Notes: a model not told the origin generated them from the letters alone. Numbered from the stretch's first letter, positions 1 to 12,802 are shown. The stretch is DNA of 64,000 nt from an uncultured Prevotellaceae bacterium (GCA_900316575.1 ONDJ01000001.1:1-64000), one strand, 5' to 3'. Numbers and translations: made by a program.

Positions 1-2976
1 GGTCACGGGTCCGTCGCCGAAGTCAAGGGAGTAACTGCGGATATGCTGCGCCGTGCTTTCGTCCACATGGAAGTAGCCGCGGAAAGGCAGGAGGTAGCGC
101 GCCTCCTCTGCGTACATCAGCTGGTTTCCCGGCGCGAGGAAGAGCGTGGAGCGGTCGCCGCCGGTGAGGTACTTCGAGGTAAACAGGCCGCGGAACTCAA
201 CGGGTTCCAGCCCGTCGCTTTTCACGCGCTGATTTTTTGCGGAGGAAGTTGAGATTATTTTATTCATGAAAGTCGGGTCGATTATGTCTTCGCCGCTGTC
301 CCATTTGACGAGGGCGAGACTGCCTGGAGTGCCGTACGACTTGGTGCTTTGGAACGTAAGGTGGAGCGTGCCCGTCGCGGGGTCGAAGCCGTTTTTGCCT
401 TTCGGGTCAAGAATCATGATTGTCGCTCTCGCGAAGAATTCGTTTGCGAACCCATCTTGCTTAAAATCGAACGGCAGGCAGAGCGTGTTCCACTCGCCGT
501 CTTTGTAAAACGTGCGGCCTTTAAGGACGACGTTGCAAATGGTGCCAGCGCACCTCTCCATTAATGTCACGTTGTCCGGCCACGCAGCGTGGTCGTCGTC
601 AAGCAATTCCACGGTGGGGATGCCGGAAATGTCAAACTTCACGGAGGATGGTACATCAAGCGCCGCCATAAGAGTCAATCTGTAATAGTCGCTACTTAGC
701 GGGATAAGCGCGCCGTGGGTGGAGATTATGTTTACGCCCGTGACGCCCGGAATTCCGTTGATGACAAAATAGGATATGCCACGCATGTTGACATACGTGA
801 TGCCGTCGTGAACGATGCCCTGCAGGTCGCCGTCGGGACTGGGCACTAAGTGGCATTCCAGCATGCGGTTCACCGTGACCACCGTGCCTTTCCTGGCTCC
901 GTCCACGTCCCGGTTTCCCACACCTTCCACCTCGCAATTGCCGGCCCAGAGGTTGTTAACGAAAGTTCCTCCTGTTCGCATAGCGGTTATGCCCCCCGTA
1001 TTCTTCTTAAAGTTGCCGTTTACAATCACGGCACCGAGGTTCAGGTTGTCGCTGAGCGAGGAGTTCGTACATTTTCCGACGATGCCGCCGGTCAAGTTCT
1101 GCGCTGCGCTTACGCGGGAGTTGTTCACGCAGTAGGCAATCGTACCTGTTGCATCACTCCCGACAATGCCGCCCGCTTCTTGTGAAGAGGCCGAAACGGT
1201 CACGTTCTTGCTGACGAGACATGCCGTGACCGTGCCTCCGCTGTTAGAACCGACAATTCCGCCCACACTGTAGTTGCCTGAGACGGCTACGTTCTCGCGG
1301 ACGTAACATGCTATGATGGTGCCGAAGTTCTTTCCGGCAATGCCGCCTACGTCGTTATTTCCTGCGATGGAGCTTCCCTCGCCTAAGCAAAGGTCCGTAA
1401 CGGTGGCGCCTGCGTCTATAACGCCGAACAAGCCTATGGAGTTCGCGTTTGTATCTATTACGACGTTGCTGATGCTGTGTCCGTTGGCGTTGAAGTTTCC
1501 TTGGAAGGGGTTGGCTTCTGTGCCCACGGGCGTGTAGGTTTTGCCCGTGTAGTCAAGGTCGGCGTCGAGGACGATGTACTGTCCGCCCGGCATCACGCCG
1601 CCGTTTACTCCCGCCGCCAGCACGTCCATCTCGTCAGTGGTGCGGATGATGATGGGGTTTTCCTCCGTTCCCAGGGGCGGCGTGATGGTGAACCTTGCCG
1701 TAGTCTGGCCCGTGAACGCACCTATGCCGGTAATTGTGATGTCGTAATAGCCGTAGGCCGTGAGACTGGCGGGCAGGGATACGGTGTAGTGCACGCCCTC
1801 GGTGAGCGTAACGGGCGTGGCGCCCATGCTGTCGGTGACGGTGACGGCGGGCGTGAGCGGGCTGCCCGTGTATTCCTGCGGCGGGATGCTGACGCTCACC
1901 CACGGCTCATAGGAGATAAGCCGCTTGTCCTTGGCTACCGTGACGAGCAGGTCGGAGCCTGTGGGCATCGTGACGGAATAACGGTTGTTTCCGTCGGGAG
2001 AGAGCGGCGCGCCGTTTCCGAAAAAAGCGCACGTCCATCCCGGCATATCGGCCGTCAGATACAATTGCAGGTTCGCGCCGTCCTTGCAGTAATATGTGCC
2101 GCCGTCGTTGTAAACGATGTACGACAGGGGGACCGCGCTGGTAAATCCGTCGCCGAAGCTGATGCGTCCCATGTGGGCGGCGCCTTCGCTGTCCGCGCCC
2201 TGGATGCCTCCGCCGGAAAAGTTGGTGTACTGGCAGTTCGTGACAGTCGGCGTGCCGGCAGATACACTTCCTACAATACCGCCCACATCATTGGTGCCTA
2301 CGATGGTGGAAAAACTTACGCAGTCTTCAATCTTCACGTCGTACGCCACTTCGCCTACGATGCCGCCGATGCCGGAGCAGCCCGGCACATTGTTGTCGGT
2401 GACCGTAGCCCGCGACACACACGTCCTGAGGATGACGTCGTCCCTTACGCCGCCCACGATGCCGCCGATGGTGCCGATGTCGGCCGACCCAGAGCGCGCC
2501 GCCACGACCACATCCGCGCCGACCTCGCAGTTGGCAATCGTGCTTGAGTACTGCATGTAGCCGGCGATTCCTCCGACCAAGGCGTGACCCTCTATGCGGG
2601 AATTGCCGCCCAGTTTAAGCCTATGCACCATCGCAGCGACGTTCAAAGATCCGAAAAGCCCAACGTTAAATCCGTCGACTATGAGGGTAACGTTGTTGAT
2701 GCTGTGTCCCCAGCCGTCGAACGTGCCGGCAAACGAACACTCCAGGCTACCGATGGGCGTATAGGTCTTGCCCGCGTAGTCGAGGTCGGCCTCGAGGAGG
2801 AAATATTCACCTTGATAACTGTTTCCCGCATTCACGTTGGCGGCCAACTGGTCAAGGTGGTCGGTCGTGGAGATAAGGTAGGGATTCATAACGGACCCGT
2901 CTCCGCCTCCGAACTGCGCCTGCGCCGCCGTCGCTATCGCGAAGAGCGCGAGCAAAAGGGTAAAGATTCTGTTCAT
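1..2976 (-). CDS. GLUG-repeat secreted surface protein, C-terminus beyond window
   Basis: Open on the minus strand for 992 codons from the ATG at 2976 to the left edge, with no stop, so the gene is cut by the window. It opens with a signal peptide (MNRIFTLLLALFAIATAAQA). Two similar modules follow, starting near residues 30 and 438. Each begins NP-x-I-x-TTD-x-x-D-x-LAA, contains FxGxFxxxGHSIxNV, and is then filled with GLUG-type GGIVG or GGIAG repeats. A bacterial Ig-like segment of the MBG type (YTGSPLTPAVTVTD) separates them. The rest is beta-rich without recognised catalytic residues. GLUG proteins are secreted or surface adhesin-like proteins; the exact role here is unknown. Base composition and codon use (many GCG, CCG, GGC) are richer in GC than in genes to the right of 4000. 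Confidence 0.85.
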   Translation of the reverse strand, partial: MNRIFTLLLALFAIATAAQAQFGGGDGSVMNPYLISTTDHLDQLAANVNAGNSYQGEYFLLEADLDYAGKTYTPIGSLECSFAGTFDGWGHSINNVTLIVDGFNVGLFGSLNVAAMVHRLKLGGNSRIEGHALVGGIAGYMQYSSTIANCEVGADVVVAARSGSADIGTIGGIVGGVRDDVILRTCVSRATVTDNNVPGCSGIGGIVGEVAYDVKIEDCVSFSTIVGTNDVGGIVGSVSAGTPTVTNCQYTNFSGGGIQGADSEGAAHMGRISFGDGFTSAVPLSYIVYNDGGTYYCKDGANLQLYLTADMPGWTCAFFGNGAPLSPDGNNRYSVTMPTGSDLLVTVAKDKRLISYEPWVSVSIPPQEYTGSPLTPAVTVTDSMGATPVTLTEGVHYTVSLPASLTAYGYYDITITGIGAFTGQTTARFTITPPLGTEENPIIIRTTDEMDVLAAGVNGGVMPGGQYIVLDADLDYTGKTYTPVGTEANPFQGNFNANGHSISNVVIDTNANSIGLFGVIDAGATVTDLCLGEGSSIAGNNDVGGIAGKNFGTIIACYVRENVAVSGNYSVGGIVGSNSGGTVTACLVSKNVTVSASSQEAGGIVGSDATGTIAYCVNNSRVSAAQNLTGGIVGKCTNSSLSDNLNLGAVIVNGNFKKNTGGITAMRTGGTFVNNLWAGNCEVEGVGNRDVDGARKGTVVTVNRMLECHLVPSPDGDLQGIVHDGITYVNMRGISYFVINGIPGVTGVNIISTHGALIPLSSDYYRLTLMAALDVPSSVKFDISGIPTVELLDDDHAAWPDNVTLMERCAGTICNVVLKGRTFYKDGEWNTLCLPFDFKQDGFANEFFARATIMILDPKGKNGFDPATGTLHLTFQSTKSYGTPGSLALVKWDSGEDIIDPTFMNKIISTSSAKNQRVKSDGLEPVEFRGLFTSKYLTGGDRSTLFLAPGNQLMYAEEARYLLPFRGYFHVDESTAQHIRSYSLDFGDGPVT

Positions 2977-3210
2977 AACGATTTATTCTTTGATTGATTC
3001 AGGAATGGAAAGCCGCCTGCGCCGAAGCCCGTTTCCAAAGCCCCTGCGCCACGCGCCGTGCGCAGGCCGGGAACCGCAGAAAAACACGCGTCGCGCTACG
3101 TGCTGGAACACGTGCGCGGCGCGCATTGCTTGGGGTCTCAAGGCCTTTGGCGCGGTCGTGGCGGCTGCGGAAAACGTCTTGCGGCTCATTTCTATCCGTA
3201 TTTACGCCTG
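2977..3210 (-). other. Long GC-rich leader of the GLUG gene
   Basis: About 230 bases separate the predicted transcription start near 3204 from the ATG at 2976. Short overlapping open frames exist on both strands, but none has a recognisable protein sequence. I see no riboswitch core. It is best read as a long 5' leader. The rest of the gap up to 3461 is the promoter and the tail of the alpha-2-macroglobulin remnant, with no clear T-tract terminator. Confidence 0.4.
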
Positions 3211-3241
3211 CAAAGATACGCCTTGCCGCCGCAGAAAACAA
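3211..3241 (-). promoter_or_regulatory. Promoter for the GLUG gene
   Basis: On the minus strand TTG (3239-3241), 20 bases, then TATCTTTG (3211-3218). This matches the Bacteroidetes primary sigma consensus (-33 TTTG, -7 TAnnTTTG). It is the only such site in the gap. Confidence 0.6.
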
Positions 3242-3461
3242 GAGAAACCGCCATTATTCCTTCGGAAACGCGCTTTTCCTTTCCCGCGTTGCCTCTTTTC
3301 CGGTCGGTACGACGGATTATCGGGCAGGAAAACCGGCTTGGGCTTGGCCGGGCTGCGCAAGCGTCCGCGAAAAAAGCCCGGCGGCGCGGCACACAGTACA
3401 TTTACGACAGCGTCGGATGAAACATGTGCCGCCCCGCCGGGGCTTGCAGAAGGCTGGAACA

Positions 3462-3950
3462 TCACTCGGACACAAGCAGCGTGCCCGCCGTGCTTATGTC
3501 TTGGAACTCGGGGGAGTAGAGGCACTGGATGCGCGAAGGTGCGAAAGTGTAAGTGCCTGCGCGGTCGATGATCAGTTCGTTGGTGAAAGTGCGCGTTCCC
3601 TTGGACATCTTTTCAAAGAAGTACTGCAGGTCGGTATCGCGCACCACACGGTAGCAGCCTCCGGCCTCCGTCCAGCGGTAGCCGCTGAGTTTGTCTGTGG
3701 GTTCGGTGCAGGCGGGACGGCCTGTGCGCAGGGAGACGTAGTCGTAGTCGCGGTCGGCGGTGAGCGTGAATACCACACGGATGCGGTCGCCTACGGTGAG
3801 CGGGGCGGTGTTTCCTTCCAAGGCTTCCCACTTGCCTTCGCGGCGCACTTCGAGCCTGCGGGCGATGTTCAGTCCCTTTCCGCCTGCCACCACGTCCTCA
3901 ACGGGGAGGGTGTAACGGGCATATACGCTGCCCCAAGACACGCTGTTGTC
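3462..3950 (-). pseudogene. C-terminal remnant of alpha-2-macroglobulin family protein
   Basis: About 160 codons ending LLVSE and TGA at 3462-3464. The reading WGSVYARYTLPVEDV, then VGDRIRVVFTLTADRDYDYVS, SGYRW and RIQCLYSPEFQDIS, is the receptor-binding-like tail of bacterial alpha-2-macroglobulins, periplasmic protease traps of about 1500-2000 residues. All upstream domains are missing. Homology stops near 3950, where the DNA becomes an hsdS fragment on the other strand, so any ATG beyond that point lies in foreign sequence. Composition matches the GC-rich GLUG block, so the two probably belong together. The gene is broken here by rearrangement or by an assembly join. Confidence 0.7.
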
Positions 3951-4730
3951 ATAACAAACGTTTGCGGACTTATAGATATTAAAGACCAAAACGTTGATAA
4001 AAGATATTTACTACATTGGCTAACACTTGTTGCAAAAACATATGTATATAAAGGAATGGGAAATCCGAAATTGATGAGTAATGTTATGGCTACAGTAAAT
4101 ATTGCACTCCCCCCACTCCCCATCCAGCAAAAGATAGCAGAAATCCTCGACAAGTTCGCGGAGCTGGAAGCGGAGCTGGAAGCTAGACGCAAACAATATG
4201 AGTACTATCGAGAGAAACTTTTAACCTTCTCCAAAGATGATGAAAACGTAAAGTGGTACACGCTGGGAGAGATAGGCAAAATGATAAGAGGTAACGGCAT
4301 ACAAAAGAAAGACTTTACAGAAACGGGCATAGGTTGCATCCATTATGGACAAATCTACACCCGCTATGGAACATTTGCAGACAAAACCATTTCTTTCATT
4401 TCAGAGGAGCAAGCAGAAAGATGCAAGAAAGCAAGTTATGGAGATTTAATAATAGCAACAACAAGCGAAAACGTTGAAGATGTTTGCAAAGCTGTAGGTT
4501 GGATAGGAAAAGAAGAAATCGCAATAAGTGGAGATGCTTATGTTTTTAAACACAACCAAGACCCAAGATACATTGCTTACCTCTTCCAAACACAACAATT
4601 TCTTAACTATAAAAAGAAATATGCCACAGGAACAAAGGTTATCAGAGTTTCAGGAGAAAACATGCTTAAGTTTTCTTTTGGTTTCCCTCCCCTCTCCGAG
4701 CAGCGTCGCATTGCCGACATCTTAGATAAT
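3951..4730 (+). pseudogene. hsdS: Type I restriction specificity subunit fragment
   Basis: About 260 codons without a native start or end. From the left they give the end of the first target-recognition domain (NVCGLIDIKDQNVDKRYLLH; GNPKLMSNVMATVNI), the central conserved helix (LPPLPIQQKIAEILDKFAEL, then a Glu/Lys/Arg-rich coiled coil ending YYREKLLTF), the second target-recognition domain (IGKMIRGNGIQKKDF to FSFGFPPL) and the start of the last conserved repeat (SEQRRIADILD). The last repeat stops after ILD, where sequence of another frame, hsdR, begins. In family members HsdS joins HsdM and HsdR and sets the DNA target. No hsdM is present. The fragment is more AT-rich than both neighbours. 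Confidence 0.85.
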
Positions 4731-4731
4731 C

Positions 4732-6936
4732 AACGTGGCGCACAACTACAAGCTATATGGCACGCGCGACGCTGGCGGCTACATCTGGCACACAACGGGT
4801 AGCGGCAAGACGCTGACCTCGTTTAAGACAGCACGCATCGCCGCTGCCCTACCCTACATAAAGAAAGTGCTCTTCGTGGTGGATCGCAAAGACTTGGACT
4901 ACCAGACCATGAAGGAGTACGACAAGTTTGAACCAGGAGCTGCCAACAGCAACACGCGCACCGCCATTCTGAAGAAACAACTCCAGGACCCCGATGCACG
5001 CATTATCATTACGACCATACAGAAGCTCTCCACCCTCATCGGCAAACTGCGGCGAAGCCACGAACACTTTGCCGCCTTCGATGAGGAGACGGTGTTTATC
5101 TTTGACGAGTGCCACCGCTCGCAGTTTGTCGAAATGCACTCCGCCATCACAAAACACTTCAAACGCTACTACATCTTTGGCTTCACGGGAACACCCATCT
5201 TCAGTCTCAACGCCAACAGCAGCGGCAGGCCCGACCTCAAAACGACGGCACAAGCCTTTGGCACGCAGCTGCACTCGTACACCATCGTGGATGCCATTCG
5301 CGACAAGAACGTGCTACCCTTCAAAGTAGATTACGTCAGCACGATGCGCGAAGAAGAGAACATCAAGGACGAACAGGTTTGGGACATCAACCGCGAACAG
5401 GCTCTCCTTTCGCGCGCGCGTATATTTAATATTGTAAGCTACATCCTCGACAACTTCAACCGCAAGACCAAGCGCAATGATCGCAGCTACAACTTCGCAG
5501 CCCTGAGAAACATCGGCGAAGTGGCCTCGGCACGCGAGCGCGGTAGTGTGGAAGAGCAAAAAGAGAAGGTGCGGCTGACGGGCTTCAACAGCATACTGTG
5601 CGTGCAGAGCATCACAGCCGCCCGCGCATACTACGATGCCTTCCAACAGCTAATGGCAGAGAGACCTGCAGCGCAACGTCTGCGCGTAGCCACGATTTTC
5701 AGTTTCGGCGTGAACGAAGACGAAGAAGAGAACAGCGAGAGCACCGAAGGCCTCGATGCCAGCAGCCGCGACTTTCTCGACCGCGCCATCGAAGACTACA
5801 ACGCCCTGTTCAAAACCAGCTACGACACGAGCGCCGAGAAGTTTCAGAACTACTACAAAGACGTGTCGCTCCGCATGAAGAACCGCGAGCTGGACCTGCT
5901 CATCGTGGTGAACATGTTCTTGACAGGCTTTGACGCCACAACGCTCAACACGCTGTGGGTGGACAAGAATCTGAGGATGCACGGACTGCTACAAGCCTTC
6001 TCGCGCACGAAGCGCATTCTTAACAGCATCAAAACGTTTGGCAACATCGTGTGTTTCCGTAACTTGGAAAAGGCCACCAACGACAGCATAGCCCTTTTCG
6101 GCGACAAAGAGGCAGGCGGGCTGGTGTTGCTGAAATCGTTTGACGACTACTATGAAGGCTACACCGACGAGAGCGGCAAGCAGGTGAAAGGCTATTGGGA
6201 GCTGGTGGACCATCTCGTGGAGCAATTCCCCTTGGGCGAGCCCATCGTGGGCGAAGAAGCGCAAAAGCGGTTTATCCGCTTGTTTGGTGCGATACTGAAA
6301 TTAGAGAACGTCTTGACTTGCTTCGACCAGTTTGCGGGCAAGGAAATGCTGAGCGAGATGGAGAACCAGGACTATCGCTCCGTCTATATAGACCTCTATC
6401 GCGAATATCGGCAGCGCGAAAAGGGCGAGCGTGAGAACGTGAACGACGACATCGTGTTTGAGATGGAGCTGGTGAAGCAAGTGGAAATCAGCATTGACTA
6501 CATCCTGGAACTCGTCAAGAAATACCACGAGAGCCACCTCGAGGACAAGGAAATCGTGGTGAAGATACAAAAAGCGGTAAACGCCAGTCCCGACCTACGC
6601 GGCAAACGCGAGCTCATAGAAGACTTCATCCAAAACCTAACGCCACAGAGCCATGTGGACGATGACTGGAACACCTACGTGCGCCGCAAGATGGAGGAGC
6701 AACTCAACGAGATCATTGACGAAGAAAAACTGAAAGCTGAAGAGACACACACATTCATCGCCGACTCCTTCCGCAACGGTTACATACAAGAAAGCGGCAC
6801 GGCACTGGCTGGTATCTTGCCCCCGATGTCGCGCTTCACACCTAACGGCGAGAGATTGAAGAAACGCGAAATGGTATTAGAAAAGATAAAGACCTTCTTC
6901 GAGCGGTTCTGGGACATCGTTAACCTCAACGAATAA
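4732..6936 (+). pseudogene. hsdR: Type I restriction endonuclease subunit lacking its N-terminus
   Basis: Reads from about AHNYKLYGTRDAGGYIWHTT to the natural end DIVNLNE, about 733 residues against roughly 1000 or more for the family. The motor is intact: Walker A TTGSGKT, Walker B-like DECH, motif III GFTGTP, later MFLTGFDATTLNTLWVDKN, and a normal C-terminal HsdS/HsdM-binding region. The N-terminal PD-(D/E)XK nuclease is missing. A stop lies in this frame at 4723-4725, and a GTG at 4735 is the only nearby start. Without the nuclease and with a broken hsdS the locus should not restrict DNA. A functional translocase fragment cannot be excluded. Confidence 0.85.
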
Positions 6937-6964
6937 GAAAACTTAAAACAACACGCCCACAAAC

Positions 6965-7405
6965 ATGAAACAGAAGATTCAACCCAGCAACACGTGGCAC
7001 CGCATTAGCCATACCATAGCGGCATTGGCCTTAGCCATTAGCACATGGGCACAATGTCCAACACCTACAGAGTTACTGAGAAGCAAGGAGAATGAAAACG
7101 TGTTCGTCGCCGCCCATGTTGACGAATATATACAAGAGCTGCACCCCGTAGCGTTCCAATTTCGCATGGCATCGACCGAAACAGAGACCTACCATCTATT
7201 GCCACACGTGCTACAAGCGGGAAGTCGCGCCTTCGTAGCCGCGACGTGGCCCCTGCATACGGCTGGTCACGACGACAACACGTCGATCTTCAGCCGTCCG
7301 TCAGAAGGTTGGGGCTGGCTCGTTGACGAAAGGTTTACTATCATAGAAACAAACTTTCCCAAAGACCTCCTACAATGGTTGCGCACAGAGCGCAGGCACA
7401 GATAG
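6965..7405 (+). CDS. Short secreted protein resembling the C-terminal part of glycerophosphodiester phosphodiesterase
   Basis: 146 residues. The first 29 look like a signal peptide (HTIAALALAISTWAQ, then C). The second half (GSRAFVAATWPLHTAGHDDN, SEGWGWLVDERFTIIETNFP, LLQWLR) resembles the last strands and helices of GDPD-family TIM barrels, where a GHDD and an IIQTDRP motif are usual. The catalytic N-terminal half (HRG and ExD motifs) is absent, so a working diesterase is unlikely. It is either a decayed gene that kept its signal peptide or a small paralogue with another use. It starts 28 bases after hsdR stops. Confidence 0.5.
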   Translation: MKQKIQPSNTWHRISHTIAALALAISTWAQCPTPTELLRSKENENVFVAAHVDEYIQELHPVAFQFRMASTETETYHLLPHVLQAGSRAFVAATWPLHTAGHDDNTSIFSRPSEGWGWLVDERFTIIETNFPKDLLQWLRTERRHR

Positions 7406-7442
7406 CCCCAAACACACAAAAAACAAAAAAAGCGAACGGCAT

Positions 7443-7474
7443 TTTGCTAATTAAACTTAAAATACGTACTTTTG
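7443..7474 (+). promoter_or_regulatory. Promoter for the OmpA-family gene
   Basis: TTTG (7443-7446), 20 bases, TACTTTTG (7467-7474): a full match to the Bacteroidetes consensus, 34 bases before the ATG at 7509. Confidence 0.8.
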
Positions 7475-7508
7475 CCCACAGATTATAAAACCATTATCAA
7501 ATAACGTC

Positions 7509-8696
7509 ATGAAAAACAAAACGCTTGCACTTGTCTTAGTTGCTTTTTTTATCAGTGTAGCAGCTAGCGCACAGTGCCGAATGGACTATAAAGCGTATCC
7601 TTACGGCTTTGTAGGACTACAAGGAGGCGGACAAATCACCTTCACCAATTACAACTTAGGAAAGCTTATCACCCCTATTGGCGGTGTACAATTCGGCGGC
7701 CAGTTCTCGCCCATTATTGGTGCACGCATTAGTGCGCAGGGCATAAACAACCGCACCGCAGCTGGTAAGTCGTTTAAGCCAGCTGGAGAGATCGACTTCA
7801 AATACTTCACGGGCAACATAGACCTCTTGGTGAACGTCACCAACATCTTCCGCAAGAAAGCGTGCTGCCCCCGCTTGCTCGACTTATACCTCGTAGCAGG
7901 AGCTGGTCTCAACTATGCTTGGGACATGGACCCACTGCCAGCCGACTATTTAGATGCCAACAACGTGACCAAACATCCCTCACGCGCCTTTGAATGGACG
8001 GACGACCGCTTCAGCCATAACTTCCGCCTGGGCTTGATGCTTGAAGCCAACGTAGCCAAGCATTGGGGCGTGAACCTTGAGGTGGACATGAACAACCTCA
8101 ACGACCGCTTCAACGCAAAGCGTGGCGACAGTCATGATTGGCAACTAACGGCTATGCTCGGCGTGCGCTACAAGTTTGGATTTAAGAAACGCCCCGCTCC
8201 TGCACCCGTCGTTGTGCCAGAGCCAGAGCCCGAACCCGTTGTGGTACCTGAGCCAGAACCCAAACCCGTTGTAATTCCCGAACCTGAGCCCGAACCCGTG
8301 GTTGTACCTCAACCGAAACCTGAACCAGTAGTAGTTCCAGAGCCTGTATTTGTGCCCGAAGAAAATGTCGTGGACCTCTTCTTCCAGCTCAACAAGACTG
8401 AAATCACAGAAGCCGACGCGGCCCGTCTGCGCTCTATGGGACAGTGGCTTTCAGCACGTGAAAACGCTGTAGTTGTCGTAACGGGTTATGCCGACAAAGG
8501 TACGGGTAACGCTACGCGCAACATGATGCTTTCACAAAAACGTGCAAACACTGTTGTTGATCGCTTGGTATCAGAATATGGTTTCCCGCGCGACAAGATT
8601 ACCGTCTATGCCAAGGGCGACACCGAACAGCCTTACTCTGAAAACGACAGAAACCGCTTGGTACGTATCCAAGCACGCACGGTTCAGCCTAAATAA
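7509..8696 (+). CDS. OmpA family outer-membrane protein
   Basis: 395 residues. Signal peptide to about residue 21 (VSVAASAQ type). An eight-strand-like beta barrel to about residue 228 is followed by a Pro-Glu-Val linker of repeated [10 protein letters not shown] units, then a C-terminal OmpA peptidoglycan-binding domain ([59 protein letters not shown]). In Bacteroidales such proteins tie the outer membrane to peptidoglycan and are abundant. It is monocistronic, with a strong promoter 5' and a strong terminator 3'. The domain architecture is clear, but the precise orthologue is not. Confidence 0.92.
   Translation: MKNKTLALVLVAFFISVAASAQCRMDYKAYPYGFVGLQGGGQITFTNYNLGKLITPIGGVQFGGQFSPIIGARISAQGINNRTAAGKSFKPAGEIDFKYFTGNIDLLVNVTNIFRKKACCPRLLDLYLVAGAGLNYAWDMDPLPADYLDANNVTKHPSRAFEWTDDRFSHNFRLGLMLEANVAKHWGVNLEVDMNNLNDRFNAKRGDSHDWQLTAMLGVRYKFGFKKRPAPAPVVVPEPEPEPVVVPEPEPKPVVIPEPEPEPVVVPQPKPEPVVVPEPVFVPEENVVDLFFQLNKTEITEADAARLRSMGQWLSARENAVVVVTGYADKGTGNATRNMMLSQKRANTVVDRLVSEYGFPRDKITVYAKGDTEQPYSENDRNRLVRIQARTVQPK
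8191..8360 (+). repeat. Pro-Glu-Val coding repeat in the OmpA-family linker
   Basis: About five imperfect units of roughly 30 bases encode [10 protein letters not shown]-like decapeptides between barrel and OmpA domain. Tandem copies of this kind can change number by slippage in steps of whole codons, which would alter linker length without breaking the frame. Confidence 0.7.
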
Positions 8697-8725
8697 GACC
8701 TGAACACTGCAGTTGCAACATAAAA

Positions 8726-8768
8726 AGTCCGCGAACTTCAAAAACGAGGTTCGCGGACTCTCTTTTTT
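8726..8768 (+). terminator. Terminator of the OmpA-family gene
   Basis: An 11-bp perfect stem (AGTCCGCGAAC, 8726-8736, with 8749-8759), a 12-base loop, then CTCTTTTTT. It lies between convergent genes, and the A-run before the stem lets it serve trmD as well. Confidence 0.85.
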
Positions 8769-8860
8769 AGACCTTATGGTAAAGAGCTTGGCTCATTCTT
8801 CCCTCACAAACAGGCTCTCAAAGACTTTGGATAATTGCTAATGGCCTATAGGATTTGAGA

Positions 8861-11738
<2,878 letters not shown>

Positions 11739-11816
11739 AAATCTTCGTCACCTCAGCTCTGTATTCAAACCCTATTCACGACAACCTCGTTTTCAACATC
11801 CTCAAAGCAAATCAAT

Positions 11817-12716
11817 ATGAACAAGTCCCCTCTCTTTCACGGCTTAGGCGTTGCTCTTATAACCCCTTTCACTTCAAAAGGAAAGGTTGACGAAGCAGCA
11901 CTTAGCAAATTAGTTCAGTGGCAAATGGAGGAAGGTGTAGATTTCTTCTGCGTGCTTGGCACAACAGCCGAGACGCCCTGTTTGACAGAAAAGGAAAAAC
12001 GCCTTATCATTGATATCGTACGTAGAGAAACTGCTGGTCGCATACCTTTGTTGCTTGGTGCAGGAGGGAACAACACAGCAAGCGTATGCAACTATCTCCA
12101 AAAAAATGATTTCACTGGAATAGACGGAGTGCTCATTGTTACGCCCTATTACAACAAGCCCACGCAGCGAGGGCTCTATGCTCACTATCAAGCCGTCAGC
12201 GAAGCCTCGCCTTTACCCATTGTGCTCTACAATGTGCCAGGCAGGACTGGCGTAAACCTAACAGCGGAAACATGCCTGCAAATAGCCGAAGACTTTGAAA
12301 ACGTAATTGCCGTAAAAGAAGCGAGTGGCAATATCAATCAAATAAAAACCATCATTGAGCAAGCACCAAGCGGCTTCAGCGTGCTTTGCGGCGACGATGC
12401 CTTAACCAAAGAAGCAATTCTCGCAGGCGCTAAAGGCGTGATAAGCGTTGTAGGAAATGCTTACCCAAAGTCTTTTGCAGCTTTAAGCCAAGCAGCGTTA
12501 TCAGGAAATGTCGAAGCGGCAACACAGATTGACAATGCTATAAAGGCCGTATATTCTCCGCTATTTGCTGACGGCAATCCCGCTGGCGTTAAAGCCCTCT
12601 TGGCTTCACGAGGAGTTATCAACAACGTTTTGCGACTACCACTCGTGCCGGCATCAGCAGCAACGACTGCCCAGCTTGTAGCATTCGACAAAAGCTATCA
12701 GCCGTCAGTGGGTTGA
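11817..12716 (+). CDS. dapA: 4-hydroxy-tetrahydrodipicolinate synthase
   Basis: 299 residues, normal length. It condenses pyruvate with aspartate semialdehyde, the first committed step to diaminopimelate and lysine, and is a cytoplasmic TIM barrel. Schiff-base Lys167 sits in VIAVKEASG, the proton-relay Tyr138 in LYNVPGRTG, and the substrate loop GTTAETPCL is at 48-56. It lies 78 bases after ligA on the same strand and could be co-transcribed; I see no clear promoter in the gap. Confidence 0.97.
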   Translation: MNKSPLFHGLGVALITPFTSKGKVDEAALSKLVQWQMEEGVDFFCVLGTTAETPCLTEKEKRLIIDIVRRETAGRIPLLLGAGGNNTASVCNYLQKNDFTGIDGVLIVTPYYNKPTQRGLYAHYQAVSEASPLPIVLYNVPGRTGVNLTAETCLQIAEDFENVIAVKEASGNINQIKTIIEQAPSGFSVLCGDDALTKEAILAGAKGVISVVGNAYPKSFAALSQAALSGNVEAATQIDNAIKAVYSPLFADGNPAGVKALLASRGVINNVLRLPLVPASAATTAQLVAFDKSYQPSVG

Positions 12717-12802
12717 GAGAACTTGAATAGCCAACAAGAAGCAACATTCTCGCTTTTATAACAAAGGAAAAAGTAGCAAGAGCCAAAAAACTTGTTCAAA
12801 AA

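Noticed and set aside
1477-2547. 356-codon open frame on the plus strand
   Set aside because: Antisense to the GLUG-repeat gene, whose GC-rich repeated codons keep the opposite frame open; the product is Arg/Gly/His-rich and low complexity.
2994-3950. Plus-strand open frame running into the hsdS fragment, which would give a 602-residue protein
   Set aside because: The first ~319 codons are antisense to the alpha-2-macroglobulin remnant and the GC-rich gap; only the part after 3951 has HsdS homology.
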